From: Nitrospina sp.
GTDB lineage: Bacteria > Nitrospinota > Nitrospinia > Nitrospinales > VA-1
Assembly (NCBI GenBank): GCA_002697825.1
Contig: NZYH01000009.1
Coordinates: forward strand, 11,714-17,852
DNA length: 6,139 bases
Direction: 5' to 3'
Shown one piece after another: positions 1 through 5,961 of this stretch. Position 1 is the stretch's first letter; each line of letters opens with the position of its first letter. The notes under the pieces are model-generated. The model searched no databases and was not told where the DNA came from. It saw nothing but the letters and a program-made list of their open reading frames with translations. A program made the position numbers and the translations under genes.

Positions 1-392
1 ATGCGTACCCTGCAAAATTCGCGGGTTTGCAATGTTTCTATGGTTGATCTAATTCCCAACTGGCCTCCATCGCCTCCCTTAAACTTAGTTTTTATTTTTC
101 CAAGCGGAAGGTCAATATCATCATGTACAACCAGAATTTGTTCTGGGGAAAGATTAAAAGCGGAAAGAAGTGCTTTAATAGCTTTTCCGCTTTCGTTCAT
201 ATAGGTCATCGGTTTTATGAGAATAACCGGAAGTCCCTCAATTTCCCCTTTTCCGTAAAGGGAACGATACTTATGTTGCGCCAGCTTGATTTTATATTTA
301 TCAGCTAGATTATCTAAAACTAGAAATCCCGCATTATGTCGTGTTAATTCATAACGCGGCCCGGGATTGCCCAAGCCTAAAATTAAATACAC
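1..392 (-). CDS. pth: peptidyl-tRNA hydrolase, C-terminus cut by window edge
   Basis: Peptidyl-tRNA hydrolase (Pth/PTH1) cleaves the ester bond of peptidyl-tRNAs that drop off ribosomes and so recycles tRNA in the cytoplasm. About 130 residues are visible, against roughly 190 for the family; the rest lies beyond the left edge. The fold start is clear: LILGLGNPG at residues 3-11 (Asn9), TRHNAG at 17-22 with the catalytic His19, PMTYMNESG at 61-69 (Asn66), and VVHDDIDLP at 88-96 with the catalytic Asp after His90. The glycine loop reads GGDGGQLGIRS where most homologues have GG.GGHNGLRS, so the His-Asn pair is Gln-Leu. The start is GTG at 392-390, because in-frame stops lie just upstream and the protein begins directly at the first beta strand. 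Only 2 bases separate it from the rplY stop, with a GAGG about 16 bases upstream, which suggests coupling to rplY. Confidence 0.95.
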   Translation of the reverse strand, partial: MYLILGLGNPGPRYELTRHNAGFLVLDNLADKYKIKLAQHKYRSLYGKGEIEGLPVILIKPMTYMNESGKAIKALLSAFNLSPEQILVVHDDIDLPLGKIKTKFKGGDGGQLGIRSTIETLQTREFCRVR

Positions 393-394
393 AA

Positions 395-1060
395 TTAATT
401 ATTACCATCCTCTTTCTTCCCGGGATCTTCCTTCGTTTCTTCGGAAGTTTCACCGGCCGCTGTCTCTGCACCTTCTTCACCTTCTTCGACTTCTACTGTT
501 TCCTCTTTGACTTTTTCGAGATGGACATTTACCACCACATCATTAGGGTTATTAACGATAGTTAACGATCCATCTAGTTTCAATTCTGAAACGCGAATCA
601 TTTCATTAAGCTCAATTTCTCCCATTTGCACTTCAACTTTTTCAGGAATATCTTGTGGTAGACTTTCGATTTCCAAAGCTCGGATTATATGGTTTACGTG
701 CCCACCCTGCTTTTCTCCAGGAGAAACACCAATTAATTCAATCGGGACTTTTACTTTAATTTTTTTACTTACGTCAATTTCCAAAAAATCGATGTGCAAC
801 CAACTCGGTTTGAGGGGATGGGTTTGAAATTCTTTTAGTACTACATTTCTGTTTTCCGCTGAATCACCTTCAACCTTCAATTCAATCAGCACATTAAGCC
901 CTTTGGCATCGATAAGTTTTTTCACTTCTTTGGGATTGACAGACAAACTGATATTATTATTAATCCCATATACAATGGCGGGGATACATTCATCTGTCCT
1001 TAATTTCCTAGCGGCGGACTTGCCATTTGCTTCTCTAATTTTTCCTGTTAAAACTGACAT
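395..1060 (-). CDS. rplY: 50S ribosomal protein L25 (bL25), CTC/TL5 long form with acidic tail
   Basis: bL25 binds 5S rRNA in the central protuberance of the large ribosomal subunit. This is the two-domain CTC/TL5 form, 221 residues. The N-terminal 5S-binding domain covers about 1-92, including REANGKSAARKLR, IPAIVYG and the HPLKPSWLHIDFLEID stretch at its end. The C-terminal beta domain covers about 98-185, ending in an IRVSEL...LTIVNNPNDVVVNV segment typical of the family. Residues about 186-221 form a low-complexity tail rich in Glu with some Lys and Gly, probably disordered. I chose ATG 1060 over an in-frame TTG at 1072, which would add four residues, because a GGAG lies 6 bases before this ATG and overlaps the TTG site. 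The gene follows prs by 45 bases and precedes pth by 2, an arrangement shared with P. aeruginosa. Confidence 0.95.
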   Translation of the reverse strand: MSVLTGKIREANGKSAARKLRTDECIPAIVYGINNNISLSVNPKEVKKLIDAKGLNVLIELKVEGDSAENRNVVLKEFQTHPLKPSWLHIDFLEIDVSKKIKVKVPIELIGVSPGEKQGGHVNHIIRALEIESLPQDIPEKVEVQMGEIELNEMIRVSELKLDGSLTIVNNPNDVVVNVHLEKVKEETVEVEEGEEGAETAAGETSEETKEDPGKKEDGNN

Positions 1061-1066
1061 TTGAAA

Positions 1067-1070
1067 CTCC
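1067..1070 (-). promoter_or_regulatory. Ribosome binding site deciding the rplY start
   Basis: GGAG stands 6 bases before the ATG at 1060. The alternative in-frame TTG at 1072 would overlap this site and has no comparable motif upstream, so the shorter MSVLTG start is preferred. It also matches the usual bL25 N-terminus. Confidence 0.75.
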
Positions 1071-1073
1071 AAT

Positions 1074-1101
1074 CAAAAAAATATATAGGCTAAGAATGCC
1101 T
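1074..1101 (-). terminator. Small hairpin with U-rich tail between prs and rplY (weak terminator or attenuator)
   Basis: On the minus strand AGGC, a 7-base loop and GCCT form a 4-bp stem at 1087-1101, followed by TATATATTTTTTT. The U tract is good but the stem is short, so at most partial termination is expected. It could lower rplY-pth expression relative to prs, or simply mark an mRNA 3' end. rplY and pth need an upstream promoter, and I see no obvious one in these 45 bases, so full termination here is unlikely. Confidence 0.3.
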
Positions 1102-1105
1102 CTCG

Positions 1106-2071
1106 TTATTCCTGTGTCGAATCAAACAGGGAACTTACAGAGGTTTCCTGATGAATTCTTAATATTGCTTCACCCAATAGGGATGCGACAGACAAGACCT
1201 TAATTTTAGGGTTTTTCCCCAAATCGTTATTTAACGGAATGGTATTCGTTGTCACTAAAGATTTTATAGGTGATTTTGAAATACGCTCTCCCGCTGGGCC
1301 TGATAAAACTGGATGAGAACAACATGCATGAACCTCTTTTGCTCCTGCACCTAAAAGGGCGTCCGTCGCCTCCATTAGTGTTCCTGCAGTATCAATCATA
1401 TCGTCCACCACAAATGCTATTTTACCTTTTACATCACCAATGATATTCATTGCTTTCGCCTCATTCGGAACATCACGTCGTTTATCTATAATTGCCAAGG
1501 AACTGTTTAAACGTTTTGCATAAGCTCGGGCTCTTTCCACACCCCCAGCATCCGGTGAAATAACAATCAAGTTCTCCAGTTTCTGATCTTTGATATAGTC
1601 GATCAAAACATTTATTGCGAACAAATGATCCACCGGGATATTAAAAAAACCCTGAATTTGCCCAGCATGCAAATCGACGGTTAATACTCGATCAGCCCCA
1701 GCGGTGACCACTAAATCGGCAACCAGCTTAGAAGTAATAGGAACCCGAGGTTCGTTTTTTCTATCCTGACGTGCATACCCATAATAAGGAATCACCGCTG
1801 TGATTCTTTCGGCTGAAGCACGACGCAAAGCATCGATCATAATCAGCAATTCCATTAAGTTGGTATTACCTGGAAAGCAAGTTGATTGAACAACAAAAAC
1901 GTCCCCGCCCCTTACATTCTCCTCGATCCGCACATAAATCTCTTTATCAGAAAAATCACGAATCACAGTTTTTCCTAGCGGAACATCCATGTACTCACAG
2001 ATTTCTCCCGTTAGTGTTTGGTTTGCCCTACCGGAAAAAACCAGCACACGCCTATTTTCACTAGAAAACAT
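1106..2071 (-). CDS. prs: ribose-phosphate pyrophosphokinase (PRPP synthetase)
   Basis: Makes 5-phosphoribosyl 1-pyrophosphate from ribose 5-phosphate and ATP in the cytoplasm, feeding purine, pyrimidine, NAD, His and Trp synthesis. It is 321 residues, close to the class I bacterial norm of about 315. Motifs run in the expected order: the N-terminal SGRANQTL (13-20); [24 protein letters not shown] (40-63); the ATP-side [10 protein letters not shown] (96-105); the PRPP synthetase signature [11 protein letters not shown] (133-143) with the metal-binding His; the flexible-loop KRR (197-199) holding catalytic Lys and Arg; and the PRPP loop [11 protein letters not shown] (221-231). No key residue is missing. 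The ATG at 2071 has AAGGA at 2078-2082 with a 6-base spacer. A second ATG 5 bases further upstream opens only a four-codon frame. The leader contains tRNA-Gln 18 bases upstream. Confidence 0.98.
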   Translation of the reverse strand: MFSSENRRVLVFSGRANQTLTGEICEYMDVPLGKTVIRDFSDKEIYVRIEENVRGGDVFVVQSTCFPGNTNLMELLIMIDALRRASAERITAVIPYYGYARQDRKNEPRVPITSKLVADLVVTAGADRVLTVDLHAGQIQGFFNIPVDHLFAINVLIDYIKDQKLENLIVISPDAGGVERARAYAKRLNSSLAIIDKRRDVPNEAKAMNIIGDVKGKIAFVVDDMIDTAGTLMEATDALLGAGAKEVHACCSHPVLSGPAGERISKSPIKSLVTTNTIPLNNDLGKNPKIKVLSVASLLGEAILRIHQETSVSSLFDSTQE

Positions 2072-2089
2072 TCATTATCCTTAAAAATC

Positions 2090-2165
2090 TGGCTGGGGCG
2101 GGAGGACTCGAACCTCCGAATGCAGGAATCAAAATCCTGTGTCTTAGCCACTTGACGACGCCCCA
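2090..2165 (-). tRNA. tRNA-Gln (anticodon TTG), CCA encoded
   Basis: A full cloverleaf can be drawn. The acceptor stem TGGGGCG pairs with CGCCCCA, with the weak U1-A72 pair typical of bacterial tRNA-Gln. The D arm has a GTC/GAC stem. The anticodon arm is CAGGA-TTTTGAT-TCCTG, giving anticodon TTG (UUG, reading CAA and CAG by wobble). The variable region has 5 bases. The T arm is GGAGG-TTCGAGT-CCTCC. The discriminator is G73 and CCA is genome-encoded (2092-2090). The mature body without CCA is 73 nt (2093-2165). It sits between ispE and prs, the same place as a tRNA-Gln in pseudomonads, and is probably co-transcribed with prs, so processing of the tRNA 3' end would also define the 5' end of the prs mRNA. 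Confidence 0.97.
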
Positions 2166-2355
2166 AAACGGTATAAGCTTAACTTTAAAAAACTAGAAAA
2201 TCGACATCACAAGCTATTTAGCCAGTCTAGTATCCACCCACTCCAATTATTACCTTTGCTAATTCCAGCACCATGAGCCTTCATGCCCTACAAGCGAAGT
2301 CAGGAACAAACAAAGGCCCAAATACGAAAGGCTTTCTACAATGAAAGAGTCATTG
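2166..2355. other. Intergenic gap between ispE and tRNA-Gln
   Basis: This 190-base gap is the longest non-coding stretch in the window. On the minus strand it holds a possible promoter near the tRNA, a perfect CATGA-AGGC-TCATG mini-hairpin, a bulged AAAGCC/GGCCTTT pairing followed by GTTTGTT (2335-2305) that could be a poor ispE terminator, and a 25-codon open frame (MKAHGAGISK..., three Trp) starting about 80 bases before the tRNA with no good ribosome site. None of these is strong. I see no repeat or mobile-element end. Confidence 0.6.
2184..2212 (-). promoter_or_regulatory. Possible sigma70-type promoter for tRNA-Gln - prs
   Basis: TTGTGA (2212-2207, 4/6 to TTGACA) and TTTAAA (2189-2184, 4/6 to TATAAT) are separated by exactly 17 bases. 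The -10 box ends 18 bases before the tRNA 5' end, which leaves a short leader for RNase P. A closer TATACC (starting near 2174) is too near the tRNA to serve. The match is moderate, and AT-rich DNA gives such pairs by chance. Confidence 0.35.
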
Positions 2356-3264
2356 TTAAAAAGCCGGTATCATTTCATCAGGAAAAAATTCAGAAAAGCT
2401 CGTGATACTTTTAGCCAGAAAAACTTTGTGCTTTTTTCCTGCAAATCTGGCTAACGCTTTTTTTGCCAAATCGGGATTATCAAAAATTCCAAAGACAGTA
2501 GAACCGCTTCCTGACAAAAGCGCACCTCCCGCTCCTGATCTAAGTAGCTCGTTTTTAATCTCCAAAATCTCTGGATACCTTTTAAATACAATGGGTTCTA
2601 AGTCATTGTAAAGGCCTGCCCCCAACTGGGCAAAATCCGAGCGCATAAGAAAATTAGTCAAAATGCTAATATTATTTTTATGCTTTGTCAACTTCAATTT
2701 TAGATTGCCGTAAACCCAGGGAGTTGATAGAGGCAAATTTGGATAAATCATTAAAACATATAAGTTAATTGGATTTTTAATGGGCTCTAGAATTTCTCCT
2801 TTACCCGTTCCAATTGCACAAGGCGATATAAGGAAAAATGGAACATCGGAACCTAATTCTCCGGATAGAGCGATTAAATTCTCCCTCGATATTTTTAAAT
2901 CCCACAAATGATTTAAAGCTAACAATACTCCAGCCGCATTTCCACTTCCTCCTCCTAATCCAGCCCCAGAAGGAATAGATTTTTTCAGTGTAATGTTTAC
3001 TCCAGCACACCTACCCGGAAAATGTTTTTGTAATAGCCTAGCAGCTTTAACCACCAAGTTTGTTTCGTCATTTGGGATTTCCGGGGTATCACAAAACAAC
3101 TCCACTTTTTCACAAGTTCCTTCCAACTGCAGTTCATCGAACCAAGTTACCATTTGTAAAATAGTCTCCAATTCGTGAAATCCATCTTCTCTTTTTTTAT
3201 GGATATGGAGGCCCAGGTTTATCTTCGCCGGTGTTTTAAATTGTAGTTTTTTAGGAAATGCCAT
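2356..3264 (-). CDS. ispE: 4-diphosphocytidyl-2-C-methyl-D-erythritol kinase
   Basis: IspE phosphorylates the 2-hydroxyl of CDP-methylerythritol with ATP, the fourth step of the MEP pathway to IPP and DMAPP, in the cytoplasm. The 302-residue protein has normal length and the GHMP kinase layout. The N-terminal AKINLGLHI includes Lys14 (E. coli Lys10 equivalent), followed by DGFHELETILQMV. The ATP loop is IPSGAGLGGGSGNAAG (97-112). LGSDVPFF carries the catalytic Asp140, GTGKGE is at 152-157, and LYNDLEP precedes the C-terminal LLSGSGSTVFGIF (249-261). The loop reads GGGSGN where E. coli has GGGSSN, a Ser-to-Gly change. The ATG lies 3 bases after the upstream stop, with two consecutive TAA codons and then ATG, and no clear Shine-Dalgarno. 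Re-initiation by ribosomes finishing the LolB-like gene is therefore likely. No other start fits. Confidence 0.96.
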   Translation of the reverse strand: MAFPKKLQFKTPAKINLGLHIHKKREDGFHELETILQMVTWFDELQLEGTCEKVELFCDTPEIPNDETNLVVKAARLLQKHFPGRCAGVNITLKKSIPSGAGLGGGSGNAAGVLLALNHLWDLKISRENLIALSGELGSDVPFFLISPCAIGTGKGEILEPIKNPINLYVLMIYPNLPLSTPWVYGNLKLKLTKHKNNISILTNFLMRSDFAQLGAGLYNDLEPIVFKRYPEILEIKNELLRSGAGGALLSGSGSTVFGIFDNPDLAKKALARFAGKKHKVFLAKSITSFSEFFPDEMIPAF

Positions 3265-3267
3265 TTA

Positions 3268-4104
3268 TTATTTTTCGGAAGACTTTGAAATCAGTTGGAA
3301 TGCCTCTGGAGAAATTTCTCCATTTAAAGTAGGGTCCTTATATTTTATTTTTAAAATTTCCTGCCTTTCAGGAAACTTAAGGGTTATCAAATGTGGCCAG
3401 TCTATGGAACCTATTTTTTTGTAATCCTGCCATTGAACATAATACCGTTTTTTTCCACTTTCAAATCTAGTCATTTCCAAAGGCAACAAAGTCAGTGCGT
3501 CAATATCAAGACGTACGTCACCACCATTTTTAAAATCCGTAGCATGAAAAATGTATTTGCTCTTATCAGAGTTTAATCTGGATTCTTTAACTTTTAAGTA
3601 TTCGAAATTCGGAATATGTCCAACAAAAATTTGCAAATGTTCCTTAAAATCGATTTGAGTTCCAACCAATTTCCGTAGTAGTTTTTTTACATCTGCACCT
3701 GAATAAACTCTCCCTTTTGCAGGATCTAAAAACTGCATCTTTCCGGCAGTACTAATAAAAACCCCTAAGGCCTGACCAAACATGCCATAAGTATCAACAC
3801 GGATAGAAAGATTGCCTTTTATTAACAAGGTCTGACGTAAGGACTGTTTGGTTTTTTTGCCAACAAAAGTAGTTCGCGCAAACGATTTGACGTTATATAT
3901 TTTTTTTGCACGTACTTGTAGGCGATTAAAAATATAACCGGAAGAGATTGTGTCTTTTGAAAAATGTGGAGGTAAACTTTCAGGACTGGACTGACATCCA
4001 TCAATTAAAAATAGAACAGACAATAAAATCAGACAATTTCGCAAAAGATAAAACAAAATTCCTTGCTTAGAAGCTTTGTTGGATAAGTCTTTTTGCTTTT
4101 TCAA
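3268..4104 (-). CDS. LolB-like outer-membrane lipoprotein (LolA/LolB fold, DUF4292-type)
   Basis: Predicted lipoprotein of 278 residues by the start chosen. A basic stretch (KKQKDLSNKASKQG) is followed by a hydrophobic core (CLILLSVLFLI) and the lipobox LIDGC, with Cys37 as the lipidated residue and Gln at +2, compatible with outer-membrane sorting. Asp at -2 is unusual. The mature part looks like an 11-stranded LolA/LolB barrel. LLIKGNLSIRVDTYGMFGQALGVFIS resembles the family's opening strands, LDPAKGRVYSG follows, and the end (LPLEMTRF...WPHLITLKFPE...LNGEISPEAFQL) matches the usual closing pattern. The position directly before ispE is that of lolB in E. coli and Pseudomonas, so a role in inserting lipoproteins in the outer membrane is plausible but unproven. 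The frame stays open to an ATG at 4152, but that has no ribosome site and would overlap the TPR gene by 86 bases. TTG 4104 has AGGA at 5 bases; TTG 4056, just past the TPR stop, is the other option. Confidence 0.82.
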   Translation of the reverse strand: MKKQKDLSNKASKQGILFYLLRNCLILLSVLFLIDGCQSSPESLPPHFSKDTISSGYIFNRLQVRAKKIYNVKSFARTTFVGKKTKQSLRQTLLIKGNLSIRVDTYGMFGQALGVFISTAGKMQFLDPAKGRVYSGADVKKLLRKLVGTQIDFKEHLQIFVGHIPNFEYLKVKESRLNSDKSKYIFHATDFKNGGDVRLDIDALTLLPLEMTRFESGKKRYYVQWQDYKKIGSIDWPHLITLKFPERQEILKIKYKDPTLNGEISPEAFQLISKSSEK

Positions 4105-5911
4105 TTTTTTCCTGAAGGACTTTTGGATTGGGAGCTTCCCCACCCAAATCATCTTTTTTATGGAGGGTCAGGGAGCGACTATTTTTCCAAGCTCCTGTGG
4201 CTTCATCGTAATTTTTTAAAGAAAATAAGATATCCCCAAGGTGATCATAAAGCACGGGATCGGGATCGGTATAAATCAATGCTTTCTGTATTTGCAAGAG
4301 CGCTTTTTCTGAGTCGCCTTTCTTGAAATAGATCCACCCTAAGCTATCCAAGAAATAACCATTGCGAGGTTGAATGGTGAGAGCTTTTTTTAGATGCTCC
4401 AAAGCTCGGTCGAGATCACGACCTTCCAGCGCATATATATAGCCTAGAAAATTATGCGCGTTAGAATGGAGAGGATTAATTTCAATTGCGCGACGCATAT
4501 TTTCTATAGCACCTTTAAAATCACCGGTCTTTTCCTTTAAAGCTCCCAATTCAAAATAATAAGAATCTCTTTGTGGGTTAAGAGCTAATGCTTTTTCAAG
4601 GCTTTCAACAGCTTTATCATTTTCCTTAGTAGACATATAGGCCAAAGCCAAAGAATGGTAAATCTGATCATTATTTGGTTCCATTTTAATAGCCTGCTTT
4701 AACAGATCAATAGCGGCCTTCGTATCATCATTTAAGTGATACAAACGAGCAGAGTAACGCAAGATATCCATGGATTGCGGCTCAAGTTTTCTGAGCTTTT
4801 CAAATTCCTCGATAGCCTTATCTAGTCGCTTCTGGTTTTCATAAATCCGCGCCATAAGAACATGAGGATCTTTATGGTTATCAGCAGCCAAGACCAATTG
4901 AAACTCGTCTAACGCTCGTAAGAAAAGATTTTCTTCGAAATAAATGGCGGCAATTCTCATGTGGACATTCGGTTGCTTTGCAAGTTTCTCGGGTATTCCT
5001 TTGAAAATCGGCGTTTCGTTTTTATAAGCAGGGTTCAATGGGCTTTTGAGGTTTTCGATACGCTCTTTTATGAAAGTATCGTCCTTATTCAGTTTTAAGA
5101 GAAGATTGTATTCTTTCAGGGCTTCTTCGTTTTTCTCTAGCAGCTCATAAACCCATGCAAGATATTTTCGCGCATGTAATAAATTGGGTTTTAAAATAAC
5201 CGACATTTGAAAACTTTTTTCAGCTTCCTCTAACTCACCATTTTGTAAATAAGCCCGCCCCAAATAAAACTGGCCCAATGGATTATTGTGTTCCATTTTA
5301 GTGCCTTGCAAATACATTGCCTTCGCCTGGTCCCATTTACCCTGTTTCTCGAAAATTATACCTTTTAAGAAAAGAGCACGAGAATTTTTCGGGTCAATCT
5401 GACTAACCTTTTCATAGTGATATATCGCAGTATCCTCTTTTCCTAAAGCAGCTAATATATCTGCAATATCCATATGAATATGTTTATTGTTTGGGAAACG
5501 TTTTAGTCCTTCCTCTCCAGCTTTTACCGCTTCATCTAGTTGCCCGGTTCGTAATAAAAGACGAACCAGTTTCTCAGCAAAACTAGCTGTTTCCGGATCG
5601 TATTTAACAATCTTCTTATAATGCAAAGCCGCCTTTTCAAACTGGTAATTCTTTTCTGCTTCCAATGCAATTAGAAAATGATAGTAAGCCCTTGGATCTT
5701 TACTTTCCAAAGGTTTCGATTGCAGTTGTTTTTGTTCGAACATTTTTGCGGCATAAGACAGAGAAAGGTCTATATTTTGCAATTCGGGTTCCACTTTATT
5801 ATTTATGGTTGTGCAATTCGAAATAAATATTAGAAAAAAATAGCAGCCTAGAAACCAACCGGTTTGCTTCCTGTTGAAACTTATTAAATTTAATGAAAAT
5901 AGTTTACCCAT
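4067..5911 (-). CDS. TPR-repeat lipoprotein, LbcA (PA4667)-like by position and layout
   Basis: A 614-residue protein. Residues 1-33 form a lipoprotein signal with basic residues at 14-15, hydrophobic GWFLGCYFFLIFI, and lipobox ISNC with Cys33. Asn at -1 is uncommon, and Thr at +2 suggests the outer membrane. After a spacer, about 14 tetratricopeptide repeats fill residues 74-584: six up to about 276, a break at 277-313, and eight more. The last repeats (NFLGYIYALEG..LDRALEHL, FLDSLGWIYFKKGD, DHLGDILFSLKNYDEA) resemble the conserved C-terminal end of proteobacterial TPR proteins found next to lolB. P. aeruginosa PA4667, LbcA, is such a protein: an outer-membrane lipoprotein that binds the protease CtpA and helps degrade cell-wall hydrolases. 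A similar adaptor or scaffold role is inferred. The ATG at 5911 has AGGA 8 bases upstream. Its 3' end probably overlaps the LolB-like gene's start. Confidence 0.9.
   Translation of the reverse strand: MGKLFSLNLISFNRKQTGWFLGCYFFLIFISNCTTINNKVEPELQNIDLSLSYAAKMFEQKQLQSKPLESKDPRAYYHFLIALEAEKNYQFEKAALHYKKIVKYDPETASFAEKLVRLLLRTGQLDEAVKAGEEGLKRFPNNKHIHMDIADILAALGKEDTAIYHYEKVSQIDPKNSRALFLKGIIFEKQGKWDQAKAMYLQGTKMEHNNPLGQFYLGRAYLQNGELEEAEKSFQMSVILKPNLLHARKYLAWVYELLEKNEEALKEYNLLLKLNKDDTFIKERIENLKSPLNPAYKNETPIFKGIPEKLAKQPNVHMRIAAIYFEENLFLRALDEFQLVLAADNHKDPHVLMARIYENQKRLDKAIEEFEKLRKLEPQSMDILRYSARLYHLNDDTKAAIDLLKQAIKMEPNNDQIYHSLALAYMSTKENDKAVESLEKALALNPQRDSYYFELGALKEKTGDFKGAIENMRRAIEINPLHSNAHNFLGYIYALEGRDLDRALEHLKKALTIQPRNGYFLDSLGWIYFKKGDSEKALLQIQKALIYTDPDPVLYDHLGDILFSLKNYDEATGAWKNSRSLTLHKKDDLGGEAPNPKVLQEKIEKAKRLIQQSF
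4110..4113 (-). promoter_or_regulatory. Ribosome binding site supporting the TTG 4104 start
   Basis: AGGA stands 5 bases before the TTG at 4104, inside the last codons of the TPR gene. The competing ATG at 4152 is preceded only by an A-rich run. The TTG at 4056 has AAGGA only 3 bases away, which is too close. This favours a 38-base overlap with the TPR gene. Confidence 0.5.
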
Positions 5912-5961
5912 TAATCTCTTCCTAATAATATTTTCTTCATTTGTTGTTTAAAAAAAGAGTT

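Noticed and set aside
507..827. 106-codon open frame on the plus strand
   Set aside because: It lies wholly inside rplY on the opposite strand, has no ribosome site and reads as a Ser/Thr/Ile-rich shadow of the bL25 codons.
2166..2180. TATACC as the -10 box for tRNA-Gln
   Set aside because: Transcription would start inside the tRNA; the TTGTGA/TTTAAA pair further upstream fits better.
2305..2335. Intrinsic terminator after ispE
   Set aside because: The best pairing is six pairs with a bulged C and an 11-base loop, and the tail GTTTGTT is interrupted; too weak to list as a terminator.
2801..3010. 69-codon frame inside ispE on the same strand
   Set aside because: An out-of-frame shadow of the conserved GHMP region; it resembles no known family.
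4093..4326. 77-codon plus-strand frame across the TPR/LolB-like junction
   Set aside because: Antisense to the TPR C-terminus with no supporting signal.
4067..5911. DNA-level tandem repeat in the TPR gene
   Set aside because: The repetition is at protein level (34-residue TPR); the units differ too much in bases to be recent duplications.
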